A program made the translations under genes and the position numbers. A stretch of 18,337 bases of DNA from an uncultured Eisenbergiella sp. (GTDB taxonomy: Bacteria; Bacillota; Clostridia; Lachnospirales; Lachnospiraceae), in NCBI GenBank assembly GCA_947626725.1, contig CANQTI010000013.1:1-18337 (forward strand). Reading direction: 5' to 3'. Shown one piece after another: positions 5,988 through 13,591 of this stretch. Position 1 is the first letter of the stretch. Each line of letters opens with the position of its first letter. The notes beneath the pieces were generated by a model. The model had not been told where the DNA came from. It saw nothing but the letters and a program-made list of their open reading frames with translations, and made no database searches.

Positions 5988-7411
5988 ACCGGGACGGGTA
6001 TATGACGGTCTATCTTGCGCTGATCATCGGCATAATGCTCTCCCTGATCCTGGCAGTGATCGAAGGTGCCCGGATCAGCACAATCCGCATGCACATCGAA
6101 TGCTGCGCGGATATGGCGCTGGATTCCGCCCTCGCACAATATCACAGAGAAATGCTGGAACAATATGAGCTGTTTTTTATTGACACATCCTACGGGACGC
6201 CAGATCCATCCTTTCACCGTACAGAAGAGCAGATTATGTCCTATATGGAAAAAAATTTGCGTCCCCAAGAGGAGTTTTCCATTCCTCTTGCAAGAGATCT
6301 TACCGGGCTTTCCGCAGACGGCGTACAGCTTTTGCGTGCCGGCGTCGCATCCGATGACAGGGGAACAGTACTGAAATACCATATCGTAGAATATATGAAA
6401 GACATTTCCGGTATTTCCCTTGCGGAGTCCATTTTGTCCGGCGGTCACCAGTTGGAAAGCTGGCAGGGTCAGGACATGGAAGCGGAGTGGGACAATGCAG
6501 AAGCGGCCATGAAAGAGGAAATTCTGTACCGAAAAAGGCTGACAGACGAAGAATGGGACGGACAAATCCCCGAAACGCCTTCCGACGCAGTGCGCCCCAC
6601 ACGCAGTGAAGGGATTCTGGGTGTCGCGACTCAGGGGATGTCGCTCTCCAGCGCATCCATATCAGGGGCTTCCCGTCCCTCCGTTCGGAACCTCAACTGC
6701 GGTACCGGGCTGACAGAACCTGCCCTCCCCGCGGACAGTACAGTCGATGATGGTCTGCTGTATGCCTACATTCTGGATAAATGCGGCTATCTGGGAAAAG
6801 AAAAGGAAAACAGCGCCCTGGCCTATGAAGTGGAATATATTTTGCAGCAGGAAACCTCGGACAGAGCAAATCTGGAGAAAACAGCCCGTGAGCTCCTTCT
6901 GATCCGAGAAGCGGCAAACATCGCTTTTCTGCTTGGCAGCGGCCTGCGTTCCGAAGCAGCAGAAGCGGCATCACTCATCGCTTCCCTGCTGCTGATGCCG
7001 GAGATCGAACCAGCTGTAGAACTCGTGATTCTTTTCTCTTGGGCCTATGCGGAAAGTGTAAAAGACATCCGCATTTTATTTCAGGGAGGAAAAGTACCCC
7101 TTATTAAGAGTGACGCTTCCTGGAACACCCCCTTTTCTCAGCTTCTGACTTATCGAAGCCATCTGAATTCCTACCGCGCCTCGGAATCTGGATGGTCCTA
7201 CCGCGAATATCTGGGTGCGCTGCTGTTCTGTCACGGTGCCGGACATGCCATCACAGGGCTGATGGATGTGATGGAAAACGATATCCGCAGGACCGAGGGC
7301 AACGCAGCGTTTAGAATCGACGGACTGATCGACAGCATAGAAGCGGAAATCTCCGTAACCAGTCGTTTCGGAGGAAGTTACTGCATCCGAAGAATCTATA
7401 CCTACGAATGA
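5984..7411 (+). CDS. DUF5702 family pilus-locus protein (TadG/TadE-like N-terminus)
   Basis: 475 residues. A short N-terminus MNRDG is followed by YMTVYLALIIGIMLSLILAV, a single membrane segment at 6-26 like those of TadE/TadG minor pilins, then EGARISTIRMHIECCADMAL and a large extracytoplasmic region. This is the pattern of the DUF5702 proteins found in clostridial tad loci; their role is presumed to be a pilus minor component or surface protein. The pseudopilin motif is G5|YMTVY, with Tyr in place of the usual Glu at +5. Residues ~200-260 are Ser/Pro/Gly-rich and probably a linker. It starts within the flp stop codon (ATGA), so translation is likely coupled. Confidence 0.8.
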   Translation: MNRDGYMTVYLALIIGIMLSLILAVIEGARISTIRMHIECCADMALDSALAQYHREMLEQYELFFIDTSYGTPDPSFHRTEEQIMSYMEKNLRPQEEFSIPLARDLTGLSADGVQLLRAGVASDDRGTVLKYHIVEYMKDISGISLAESILSGGHQLESWQGQDMEAEWDNAEAAMKEEILYRKRLTDEEWDGQIPETPSDAVRPTRSEGILGVATQGMSLSSASISGASRPSVRNLNCGTGLTEPALPADSTVDDGLLYAYILDKCGYLGKEKENSALAYEVEYILQQETSDRANLEKTARELLLIREAANIAFLLGSGLRSEAAEAASLIASLLLMPEIEPAVELVILFSWAYAESVKDIRILFQGGKVPLIKSDASWNTPFSQLLTYRSHLNSYRASESGWSYREYLGALLFCHGAGHAITGLMDVMENDIRRTEGNAAFRIDGLIDSIEAEISVTSRFGGSYCIRRIYTYE

Positions 7412-7425
7412 GTCACGGCCGTGAC
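7412..7425. repeat. Perfect 14-base palindrome directly after the DUF5702 stop
   Basis: GTCACGGCCGTGAC begins on the base after the TGA of the DUF5702 gene. It is perfectly self-complementary. No T tract follows and the operon continues, so it is not an obvious terminator. It could be a mRNA processing or stability structure, or chance. Confidence 0.4.
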
Positions 7426-7469
7426 GAATTCCTTCTTTATGCCGCATCCAACGGGGAGGGCCAAACCGG

Positions 7470-8243
7470 ATGTCCGTTTTATTTTGTATGAAAGAAAAAA
7501 ACAGAAACCATAAAACAGCAGATCATGTGAACCCTCATTGCGCTCCCGGTTCTGATTTTTCTCCAAAATATCCCCGAACGAAATACGAAACAGAACGGGC
7601 ATCCTGTTGGGCCCTTCCCGGAAATATGACGGTTGAAGCCGCCATTGTCCTTCCTTTGTTCATCTACGCCGTAATCAATCTGCTTTCGCTGATCCTGCTG
7701 TTTCGGGATTTTTCCGCAGAGGAAGGCAAGCTGCACCAGCTTGGCCGAGAACTTTCCCTTCTCTCCTACGGACAGGAAACCGGAGAGCCTGATATCCGGC
7801 TGGTGAAAATCACCAAGGCCCGGGCGGCTGTTCCCATTGCCGCCTTTCCATCCGCTGTTCTCGTCAACGGCTGTGTCATGCACAAATGGACCGGCTATGA
7901 CCTGCGAGAGGGAATGGACAATACCGACCAAGATCGTGAAGAACTGGTTTATGTGACGGAATCCGGAACCGCATGGCATCGTGACAGGGCCTGTGTCTAT
8001 CTGAACCCTTCCGTCCAAATGCTTCCCGGCGATCAAGCGGAAACCGCCCGAAATAAAAACGGCCGCAGTTACAAGGCGTGTGAAATCTGCGGTGGGCGCG
8101 GCGCGATTGTATATGTGACCGACAGCGGGGAACGGTATCATAGTACTGTGACATGCAGCGGCCTAAAACGTACCATAAACTGTATTCCTCTGTCCGAAGC
8201 TATATCCTCAGGCCGCCATGCCTGTCCGAAGTGCGGCGAATAA
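7470..8243 (+). CDS. TadE-like membrane protein with tandem Cys/His modules
   Basis: 257 residues. A polar N-terminus of ~50 residues leads to G51|NMTVEAAIVLPLFIYAV, a pseudopilin-type motif with Glu at +5 and a membrane segment (about 53-78). The extracytoplasmic part ends in two related modules: VYVTESG-x2-WH170-x4-C175-x2-L ... Y-x2-C204-x2-C207 (160-207), and VYVTDSG-x2-YH224-x4-C229-x2-L ... H250-x-C252-x2-C255 (214-255). Each has one His and three Cys, a likely zinc site; similar single YH...C...CxxC modules occur in other clostridial proteins. The exact role in the pilus is unknown. ATG 7470 follows GGAGGG by 9 bases; ATG 7488 is also in frame. Confidence 0.78.
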   Translation: MSVLFCMKEKNRNHKTADHVNPHCAPGSDFSPKYPRTKYETERASCWALPGNMTVEAAIVLPLFIYAVINLLSLILLFRDFSAEEGKLHQLGRELSLLSYGQETGEPDIRLVKITKARAAVPIAAFPSAVLVNGCVMHKWTGYDLREGMDNTDQDREELVYVTESGTAWHRDRACVYLNPSVQMLPGDQAETARNKNGRSYKACEICGGRGAIVYVTDSGERYHSTVTCSGLKRTINCIPLSEAISSGRHACPKCGE

Positions 8244-8268
8244 CTTTACTCCCGGAAGGAGGGAAAAT

Positions 8269-8697
8269 TTGATTTTCGCGATCCTATTCGGGGCACTCTG
8301 TACGGTAACAGATTGCTCTCAAAAAAAAATTGACGGAAGGATTCTGCTGGCAGGAGGGATCTGCGGTATTGTCCTTGTCTCCTGGCAGCTGTGGAAAGGC
8401 ATTCGAGATTGGTATGATGTCCTATTTGCCCTTTTGCCCGGCGCTCTGCTCTGGGGGCTGAGTTTCCTTGCGGAAGGAAAGATTGGCCGGGGTGATGGAA
8501 ATATGGTGCTCATACTGGGGCTTTTACTGAACCGCTCCACCGGTGCAGTCGTTTTGCTGACATCCTGCCTGCTGACCGCGATCTTTGCGGGAGCAGGGCT
8601 GGCTGTGGGAAAGCTTCGGAAAAACAGTCGTATCCCCTTCGCTCCCTTTCTGCTTTCCGCAAACCTTTTAATCTGGATCTTGGAGTCAACAGGATGA
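8269..8697 (+). CDS. tadV: TadV/CpaA-type prepilin peptidase (A24 aspartic protease)
   Basis: 142 residues, an integral membrane protein with four or more hydrophobic segments. The two catalytic aspartates of the A24 family are visible: Asp15 in TVTDCSQKKIDGRI and Asp76 in IGRGDGNMVL (the GxGD motif). It should cut the leader of Flp and of the other pseudopilin-like proteins in this operon at the cytoplasmic face. The start is TTG 8269, because a strong AAGGAGGG lies 5 bases upstream; an in-frame ATG at 8218 would overlap the previous gene and add non-membrane residues. It lacks the N-terminal methylase domain, as usual for TadV. Confidence 0.92.
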   Translation: MIFAILFGALCTVTDCSQKKIDGRILLAGGICGIVLVSWQLWKGIRDWYDVLFALLPGALLWGLSFLAEGKIGRGDGNMVLILGLLLNRSTGAVVLLTSCLLTAIFAGAGLAVGKLRKNSRIPFAPFLLSANLLIWILESTG

Positions 8698-9104
8698 AAA
8701 ACAAAGACGGTTACGTAGTGGTTGAGGCAGCAGTTCTGCTCCCTCTGGCTTCTATTCTGATCTTACTGCTGGTCTATTTATGCAGCTATCTTTACCAGAG
8801 CTGTTTCCTGACTCAGGCCGCTTATTTGGCCGCTTTTCGCGGCAGCCGTTTCCATGAACAAGGCAAACCTTACGTAGAAAATCAACTGGATGAACTGCTT
8901 GCCGGACAGGCGCTCAGTTTCGGACCTGAACAACGGACCGTGGAAATTTCCGTTCTCAGCGTGAAAGTTTCCCTATTGCGGGACACACCGTTTCAAGTTT
9001 TCGGGGACTGGATCCCGAAACTGTCCGTTTCCTGGCAGTCTGCGATTCGTGAACCCGTACCTTATATCAGAGGTATCCGAAGACTGCGAGAATGGGGGGA
9101 TTAG
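8694..9104 (+). CDS. tadE: TadE-like pseudopilin
   Basis: 136 residues. MKNKDG6|YVVVEAAVLLPLASILILLL: a short charged leader, Gly at -1, Glu at +5 and one membrane segment (about 9-32), then a ~100-residue extracytoplasmic domain. This is the TadE minor pseudopilin layout; TadE proteins are processed by the prepilin peptidase and needed for pilus assembly. It starts inside the tadV stop (ATGA) with GGAG 10 bases upstream, so it is translationally coupled to the peptidase that should cut it. Confidence 0.85.
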   Translation: MKNKDGYVVVEAAVLLPLASILILLLVYLCSYLYQSCFLTQAAYLAAFRGSRFHEQGKPYVENQLDELLAGQALSFGPEQRTVEISVLSVKVSLLRDTPFQVFGDWIPKLSVSWQSAIREPVPYIRGIRRLREWGD

Positions 9105-9105
9105 A

Positions 9106-10293
9106 ATGGATGACGTGTTCTATAAAAGAGAGCTAAACCATAATTATATGGTGCTCAAAAGCGAAAGCCGTGACCTGGCGGCCCGGTATGAATATCGAAT
9201 GATGACGGAAAATCGGATCGGGAAACTGCTGTCCTGCAGCCAAAGGCAGCTGGACGGGGAAATATGGCTATACTACGACATTTCCTCCCTTCAGCCCGTC
9301 AAACGGCTCTATGAGTCCAAAAAGCTGGATATTCATGAACTCGGTCGGATCGTACATGCTATTGCCGACATTCAGGAAGATCTGAGCGAATATCTCATGG
9401 ACGAACAGGGACTTATGTTAGACACTGACATGCTCTTTACAGATATTGAAACCGAGGAACTATATTTCTGTTATGATCCCGGACATCACGGTCCCGAAAA
9501 CAGATACGCAAAACTGGCCGATTTTTTTCTGGAAAATGTGGATCATGGACAGGAACCAGCCGTCAATGCCGCCTATCAGTTCTATAAAATGTCCAAGTCC
9601 GAATATTTTGTCCTCTCTTCCTTTCTGCCATTCCTGGAAAAAGAGCAGCTGCGAACCACCTCCAATATGGAACCGACCGGCTGGACAAACAGGATATCCT
9701 CCTGGGACCGCATTTCACCCGCACCCACCGCCCCTCGAAAACCGCAGGAGGAGGCGGTCCCGGCCAAAGAGGGCGGTCAAAAAAAACATTGGTCTTTCCC
9801 CTTCTTCTCCCTGAAAAAGACTGCGAAAAAAAAGAAAATAGAAACACTGCCTGCCGCAAATCAAAATCAGAAAGAATGGCCCCGACAAGTATGGGACAGC
9901 TATGTGGAACAGATCGATCTCATAGGAAACGGAGAGACTGTCTATTTCGCCGACCTCGACCGATCATCCAAAAATCCGCACGGGATCCCCTGCCTGCGGG
10001 ACGAAGAGACGGACCGTCTCTTCCCATTGGAACATCTCCCGATCACCGTCGGGAAGCTGAAGGGAAAAGCGGGCATTCTCCTGACTGACAGCTCTGTCAG
10101 TCGTCTGCATGCACGATTTGAATCGTCAGAAAACGGAGTTTGCATCCGAGATCTAAACTCGCGCAACGGTACCTTGGTAAACGGCAGAAAGCTATCTCCC
10201 AATGAAATCGAAGAAATAAAGGAAGGCGACCTGCTCCAATTCGGCCGAGAACGATTTCGATACGGATTTCTTGACAGTAATCTGATAAAGTGA
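9106..10293 (+). CDS. DUF6382-FHA domain protein of the tad locus
   Basis: 395 residues, soluble. Residues 1-185 match the DUF6382 pattern I associate with clostridial tad loci (MDDVFYKRELNHNYMVLK ...). A Pro- and Lys-rich linker follows (about 200-260, including KKTAKKKK), and a C-terminal FHA domain (about 308-390) with SSVSRLHARF and NSRNGT-x-VNG, the S-x2-H and N-G motifs of phospho-threonine binding. The leading GR of many FHA domains is GK here. The gene is likely a cytoplasmic regulator or scaffold of the pilus. ATG 9106 is used because GGGGGA lies 6 bases upstream; an upstream in-frame ATG at 9049 would overlap tadE. Confidence 0.85.
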   Translation: MDDVFYKRELNHNYMVLKSESRDLAARYEYRMMTENRIGKLLSCSQRQLDGEIWLYYDISSLQPVKRLYESKKLDIHELGRIVHAIADIQEDLSEYLMDEQGLMLDTDMLFTDIETEELYFCYDPGHHGPENRYAKLADFFLENVDHGQEPAVNAAYQFYKMSKSEYFVLSSFLPFLEKEQLRTTSNMEPTGWTNRISSWDRISPAPTAPRKPQEEAVPAKEGGQKKHWSFPFFSLKKTAKKKKIETLPAANQNQKEWPRQVWDSYVEQIDLIGNGETVYFADLDRSSKNPHGIPCLRDEETDRLFPLEHLPITVGKLKGKAGILLTDSSVSRLHARFESSENGVCIRDLNSRNGTLVNGRKLSPNEIEEIKEGDLLQFGRERFRYGFLDSNLIK

Positions 10294-10325
10294 TACCCTC
10301 TTATTCAGAAGGAACAGATTCGGAA

Positions 10326-10373
10326 GTTCCCGCTGTGCAAGCGGGGAACGCAGTACGGCGGAATGGTTTCCGC
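10326..10373. repeat. Two successive stem-loops between the FHA gene and rhomboid
   Basis: First: GTTCCCGCT (10326-10334) pairs with AGCGGGGAAC (10340-10349), one bulged G, 5-base loop. Second: GCGGAA (10358-10363) pairs with TTCCGC (10368-10373), loop TGGT. They lie in the 100-base gap before the rhomboid gene. Neither is followed by a T tract, so I do not call them terminators. They may tune expression of the downstream pair. Confidence 0.4.
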
Positions 10374-10393
10374 ATGTATGCAGGGGTTTGGCT

Positions 10394-11038
10394 ATGGATT
10401 ACCGCGGCAATACAAAGGAAGGCAGATCGCTTTCCGCCTCCAGGGGCCTTCCGGTGATGAGCGTTGGACTGATCGCCGTCAATGCAGTTGTTTTTATGAT
10501 CGGACTTCTGGTGCCCTCTGCGGGTGACGCCATGAGGTCAGCGGGTTGTTTCAGCGTATTGCATCTGATGTACGGCCGGGAATACTACCGCCTGATCACC
10601 TCCGCCTTTTTGCATGTGGATGTTGTTCATCTGTTCAACAATATGCTCCTGCTGTACTTCTGTGGGGAGATCGTAGAAAAAACGCTGGGAAAAATCAGTT
10701 TTCTGATCCTATATCTGATGTCGGCCGTCTGCGGCAATTTGCTGTCCGCTGCCTATGAGCTTTCCACACAGAACTATTATACGTCCGTAGGCGCCAGCGG
10801 AGCGGTATTCGGCCTGACGGGCGCCATGCTGTTTCTTGTCCTTGTGAAAAAAGGGGCCGCCGCCCATATTTCCATGCAGCGTGCACTGATTGCGGTCGCC
10901 TTATCGGTCTATGCGGGTTTCTCGAATCCGGGTGTCAACAATGCGGCCCATGTGGGCGGCCTTTTGAGCGGATTCCTGCTGGCATTTTTTCTCGGTATCA
11001 TTCCGCGTCCGCCCCGAAGAAAGAGAGGTTTCCGATGA
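10394..11038 (+). CDS. Rhomboid-family intramembrane serine protease
   Basis: 214 residues, about six hydrophobic segments. Diagnostic residues are present: HVDVVHLFNN (H79 and N83 of the HxxxN pattern), GASGAVFG with the catalytic Ser135, and AAHVGG with the catalytic His186. Rhomboids cut transmembrane segments of other membrane proteins. ATG 10394 is chosen because AGGGG (10382-10386) lies 7 bases upstream; TTG 10388 is in frame but too close to it. No terminator separates it from the tad genes, and it overlaps the HIT gene (ATGA). A Lys/Arg-rich C-terminus follows the last segment. A role in pilus maturation is possible but only positional. Confidence 0.93.
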   Translation: MDYRGNTKEGRSLSASRGLPVMSVGLIAVNAVVFMIGLLVPSAGDAMRSAGCFSVLHLMYGREYYRLITSAFLHVDVVHLFNNMLLLYFCGEIVEKTLGKISFLILYLMSAVCGNLLSAAYELSTQNYYTSVGASGAVFGLTGAMLFLVLVKKGAAAHISMQRALIAVALSVYAGFSNPGVNNAAHVGGLLSGFLLAFFLGIIPRPPRRKRGFR

Positions 11039-11451
11039 AAAAAGAAGATTGTATTTTTTGTAAAATCGCAAACGGAGAAATTCCTTCCCGGACCCTTTTC
11101 GAGGATGAGCAATTCCGTGTCATTTTGGATCTGGGGCCCGCGACAAAGGGGCATGCACTGGTATTGCCAAAAGGACATTATTCCTGCCTGTTCGAACTGC
11201 CGGAAGATTTGTGTCGGGATGCTTTCGCTCTGGCGCAGGAAATGGCGATCCTGATGAAGGAAAAACTGAACTGTGACGGTTTCAATCTGGTCCAGAATAA
11301 CGGAGAAGCCGCCGGACAAACAGTCCCCCATTTTCATATTCATCTGATTCCCCGCTATCGGACAGATGGGCAGACCATCGGTTGGAAGCCTGGGAATCCT
11401 TCTCCGGAAGATTTAGATGCGATAAAGGATCAAATTTGTGATGCGGACTGA
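11035..11451 (+). CDS. HIT-family protein (Hint-like nucleotide hydrolase)
   Basis: 138 residues. It has the N-terminal C6-x2-C9 (CIFCKIANGEIPS) typical of the zinc-binding bacterial HIT proteins, KGHALVLPKGHY in the middle, and the catalytic histidine triad HFHIHLIPR with H99, H101 and H103. Such enzymes hydrolyse phosphoramidate or nucleotide-monophosphate conjugates; substrate cannot be told from sequence. It begins within the rhomboid stop codon (ATGA) with GAGAGG upstream, and ends before a clear terminator, so it is probably the last gene of the transcript. Confidence 0.93.
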   Translation: MKKEDCIFCKIANGEIPSRTLFEDEQFRVILDLGPATKGHALVLPKGHYSCLFELPEDLCRDAFALAQEMAILMKEKLNCDGFNLVQNNGEAAGQTVPHFHIHLIPRYRTDGQTIGWKPGNPSPEDLDAIKDQICDAD

Positions 11452-11536
11452 GAGCAGTTTCCGCGTCGGGCTGAAATTCCCGCCGTGAAAAAATGCTCTG
11501 TTTCCTGCTCCACCCACTACTCCATATAAAATGCAG

Positions 11537-11587
11537 AAAACCGGCTTTGATCTCCATTTTGCAGCAATGGACTCAAAACCGGTTTTT
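11537..11587. terminator. Bidirectional rho-independent terminator (HIT / glgB)
   Basis: AAAACCGG (11537-11544) pairs with CCGGTTTT (11579-11586), with inner pairing TGA...TCA and TCCATT...AATGGA around a TTGCAGC loop. T runs follow on both strands (TTTTT after CCGG on plus; TTTT on minus). It separates the convergent HIT and glgB genes and should serve both. Confidence 0.88.
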
Positions 11588-11611
11588 CAATATTCTTTTC
11601 ATCCCAGTGAT

Positions 11612-13525
11612 TCAAAATGTATACACAGCCGCACCGTAAGCAGGCAGATCAAAAGTGATCCGATAGGGAAGACCATCGCACGGTTCCGCTATCGCAGCAA
11701 GTTCCTCCGGCAATTTTTCGCCAGTTCCGCCAAAGCGACTTTCCACACTGTTGAGCACTAATTTACACTTCCGTCTGACAGGTATGCCGACACTGTATCC
11801 CGGTCTCTTTACAGGTGTCATATTCAAAACAAACAACAGGCTCTTTTTCTCATTCTCCGATTTCCGGATAAAGCTGTAGGTACTCCTGTCCGCATCGTCC
11901 GCATTGATCCACTGGAATCCCCGCCAATCATTATCGATCTCATACATACAGGGATATTTGCGGTACATGGAAAGCAGCTCTTTCACATATTCCTGCATGC
12001 CTCTGTTCAGTTCATTTTCCAGCAGGAACCAATCCAGTTCCCGGGCCTCGCTCCATTCCCTCTCCTGTCCGAATTCCTGCCCCATAAAAAGCAGTTTCTT
12101 GCCGGAATGACCAAACATATACGTATAGCCCACCCGCAAATTCGCGTATTTATCCACATGATACCCCGGCATCTTGTTCAGCATGGAGCATTTCAGATGC
12201 ACCACTTCGTCGTGAGACAGCGGAAGGATATAGTTCTCTGAACTATTATAGGACATGGCAAAAGTCAGCGAATAATGATTGTTTTTACGGAAATAAGGGT
12301 CCAGCTTCATATATTCGCAGAAGTCGTGCATCCATCCCATATTCCATTTGTATGTAAAATACAGTCCGTCTTTTTCCAGCGGACCCGTCACCATCGGCCA
12401 GGCAGTAGATTCCTCTGCGATCGTGATGACACCGGGATACTTTCCCCGGACAACCGAATTAAAATGCTTGAAAAATTCGATTGCCTCCAGATTTTTATTC
12501 CCGCCGTATTTGTTCGCCACCCATTGCCCGTCTTTTTTTCCATAATCCAAATAAAGCATGGACGCCACCGCATCCACACGCAGTCCGTCCACATGAAATT
12601 TATCGATCCAGTACAGGGCATTGGCAATGAGGAAATTTTTGACCTCCGTCTTCCCATAATTAAAAATCTTAGTCCCCCAGTCCGGATGCTCTCCCAGCCG
12701 CGGATCCGGATGCTCATAAAGAGGTTCCCCGTCAAATTCCGCCAGGCCGTAATCATCCTTCGGGAAATGCGCCGGCACCCAATCCAGGATCACGCCGATC
12801 CGATTGTTATGCAGAGTATTGACCAGATATGCAAAATCCTCCGGCGTCCCATAGCGGGAAGTGGGCGCATAATAGCCGGTTACCTGATACCCCCAGGAAC
12901 CATCAAAGGGATGTTCGGCAATGCCGATCAACTCCACATGCGTATACTGCAGCTCTTTCAGGTAGGCAACAATCCGATCCGCAAACTCCCGGTAATTGTA
13001 AAAACCATCTCCGCCGTCAGGATGTTTCATCCACGATCCGATATGACACTCATAAATTGCCAGCGGCTGTTTCAGCGGATCCTTTTTGGCCCTCTGGGAC
13101 AGCCATCTTCCATCCGACCAGTGAATATTTGACAAATCGGTCGTAACGGATGCGTTCCCCGGCCGTTTCTGCGCGTGATTGGCAAACGGATCCGCTTTAT
13201 ACAGCTTCCTTCCGTCCGCCGCGGTAATGAGATACTTATACATTTCACCCGGTCCCACACCCGGAATGAACGTCCTGTATATTCCTCCGGGTCCCAGCTT
13301 TTCCATGGGATACTCCGTCTCATTCCAATCGTTAAAGCTGCCAATCACATGGACCGCCTGAGCATGCGGCGCCCAAACAGCAAACGACATACCGGCTGTT
13401 CCGCCCTCTTCCGCCATATGTGCGCCGAGTTTTTCATAAATTTCGTAATGTGTCCCCTGTGCAAACAGGTACTGGTCCATTTCCGAAATATTTACCGCAC
13501 CGTATCTGCTACCCTTCCCTGCCAT
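11612..13525 (-). CDS. glgB: 1,4-alpha-glucan branching enzyme
   Basis: 637 residues, the normal length. It adds alpha-1,6 branches to glycogen in the cytoplasm. A CBM48 domain (about 25-115, SFAVWAPHAQAVHVIGSFND) precedes a GH13 barrel: EHPFDGSWGYQVTGYYAPTS, GLRVDAV with the nucleophile Asp318, ITIAEES with the acid/base Glu371, and LSHDEVVH with Asp439; the C-terminal all-beta domain follows. All catalytic residues are present. ATG 13525 has GAGG 8 bases upstream. It lies 66 bases after the TPR gene on the same strand; I see no good promoter between them, so co-transcription is likely. No other glg gene is in the window. Confidence 0.97.
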   Translation of the reverse strand: MAGKGSRYGAVNISEMDQYLFAQGTHYEIYEKLGAHMAEEGGTAGMSFAVWAPHAQAVHVIGSFNDWNETEYPMEKLGPGGIYRTFIPGVGPGEMYKYLITAADGRKLYKADPFANHAQKRPGNASVTTDLSNIHWSDGRWLSQRAKKDPLKQPLAIYECHIGSWMKHPDGGDGFYNYREFADRIVAYLKELQYTHVELIGIAEHPFDGSWGYQVTGYYAPTSRYGTPEDFAYLVNTLHNNRIGVILDWVPAHFPKDDYGLAEFDGEPLYEHPDPRLGEHPDWGTKIFNYGKTEVKNFLIANALYWIDKFHVDGLRVDAVASMLYLDYGKKDGQWVANKYGGNKNLEAIEFFKHFNSVVRGKYPGVITIAEESTAWPMVTGPLEKDGLYFTYKWNMGWMHDFCEYMKLDPYFRKNNHYSLTFAMSYNSSENYILPLSHDEVVHLKCSMLNKMPGYHVDKYANLRVGYTYMFGHSGKKLLFMGQEFGQEREWSEARELDWFLLENELNRGMQEYVKELLSMYRKYPCMYEIDNDWRGFQWINADDADRSTYSFIRKSENEKKSLLFVLNMTPVKRPGYSVGIPVRRKCKLVLNSVESRFGGTGEKLPEELAAIAEPCDGLPYRITFDLPAYGAAVYTF

Positions 13526-13591
13526 ACCATTTTCCTCAGTCTTTCATCTCTTTTCTTCTGACGATTTTCCATGCGGAATCCACTCCAACCC

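Noticed and set aside
8218..8268. Upstream ATG start for the prepilin peptidase
   Set aside because: It would overlap the previous gene and add a polar tail; TTG 8269 has an excellent ribosome binding site.
12275..13132. 285-residue plus-strand open frame
   Set aside because: Lies entirely antisense to glgB, whose catalytic motifs are all present.
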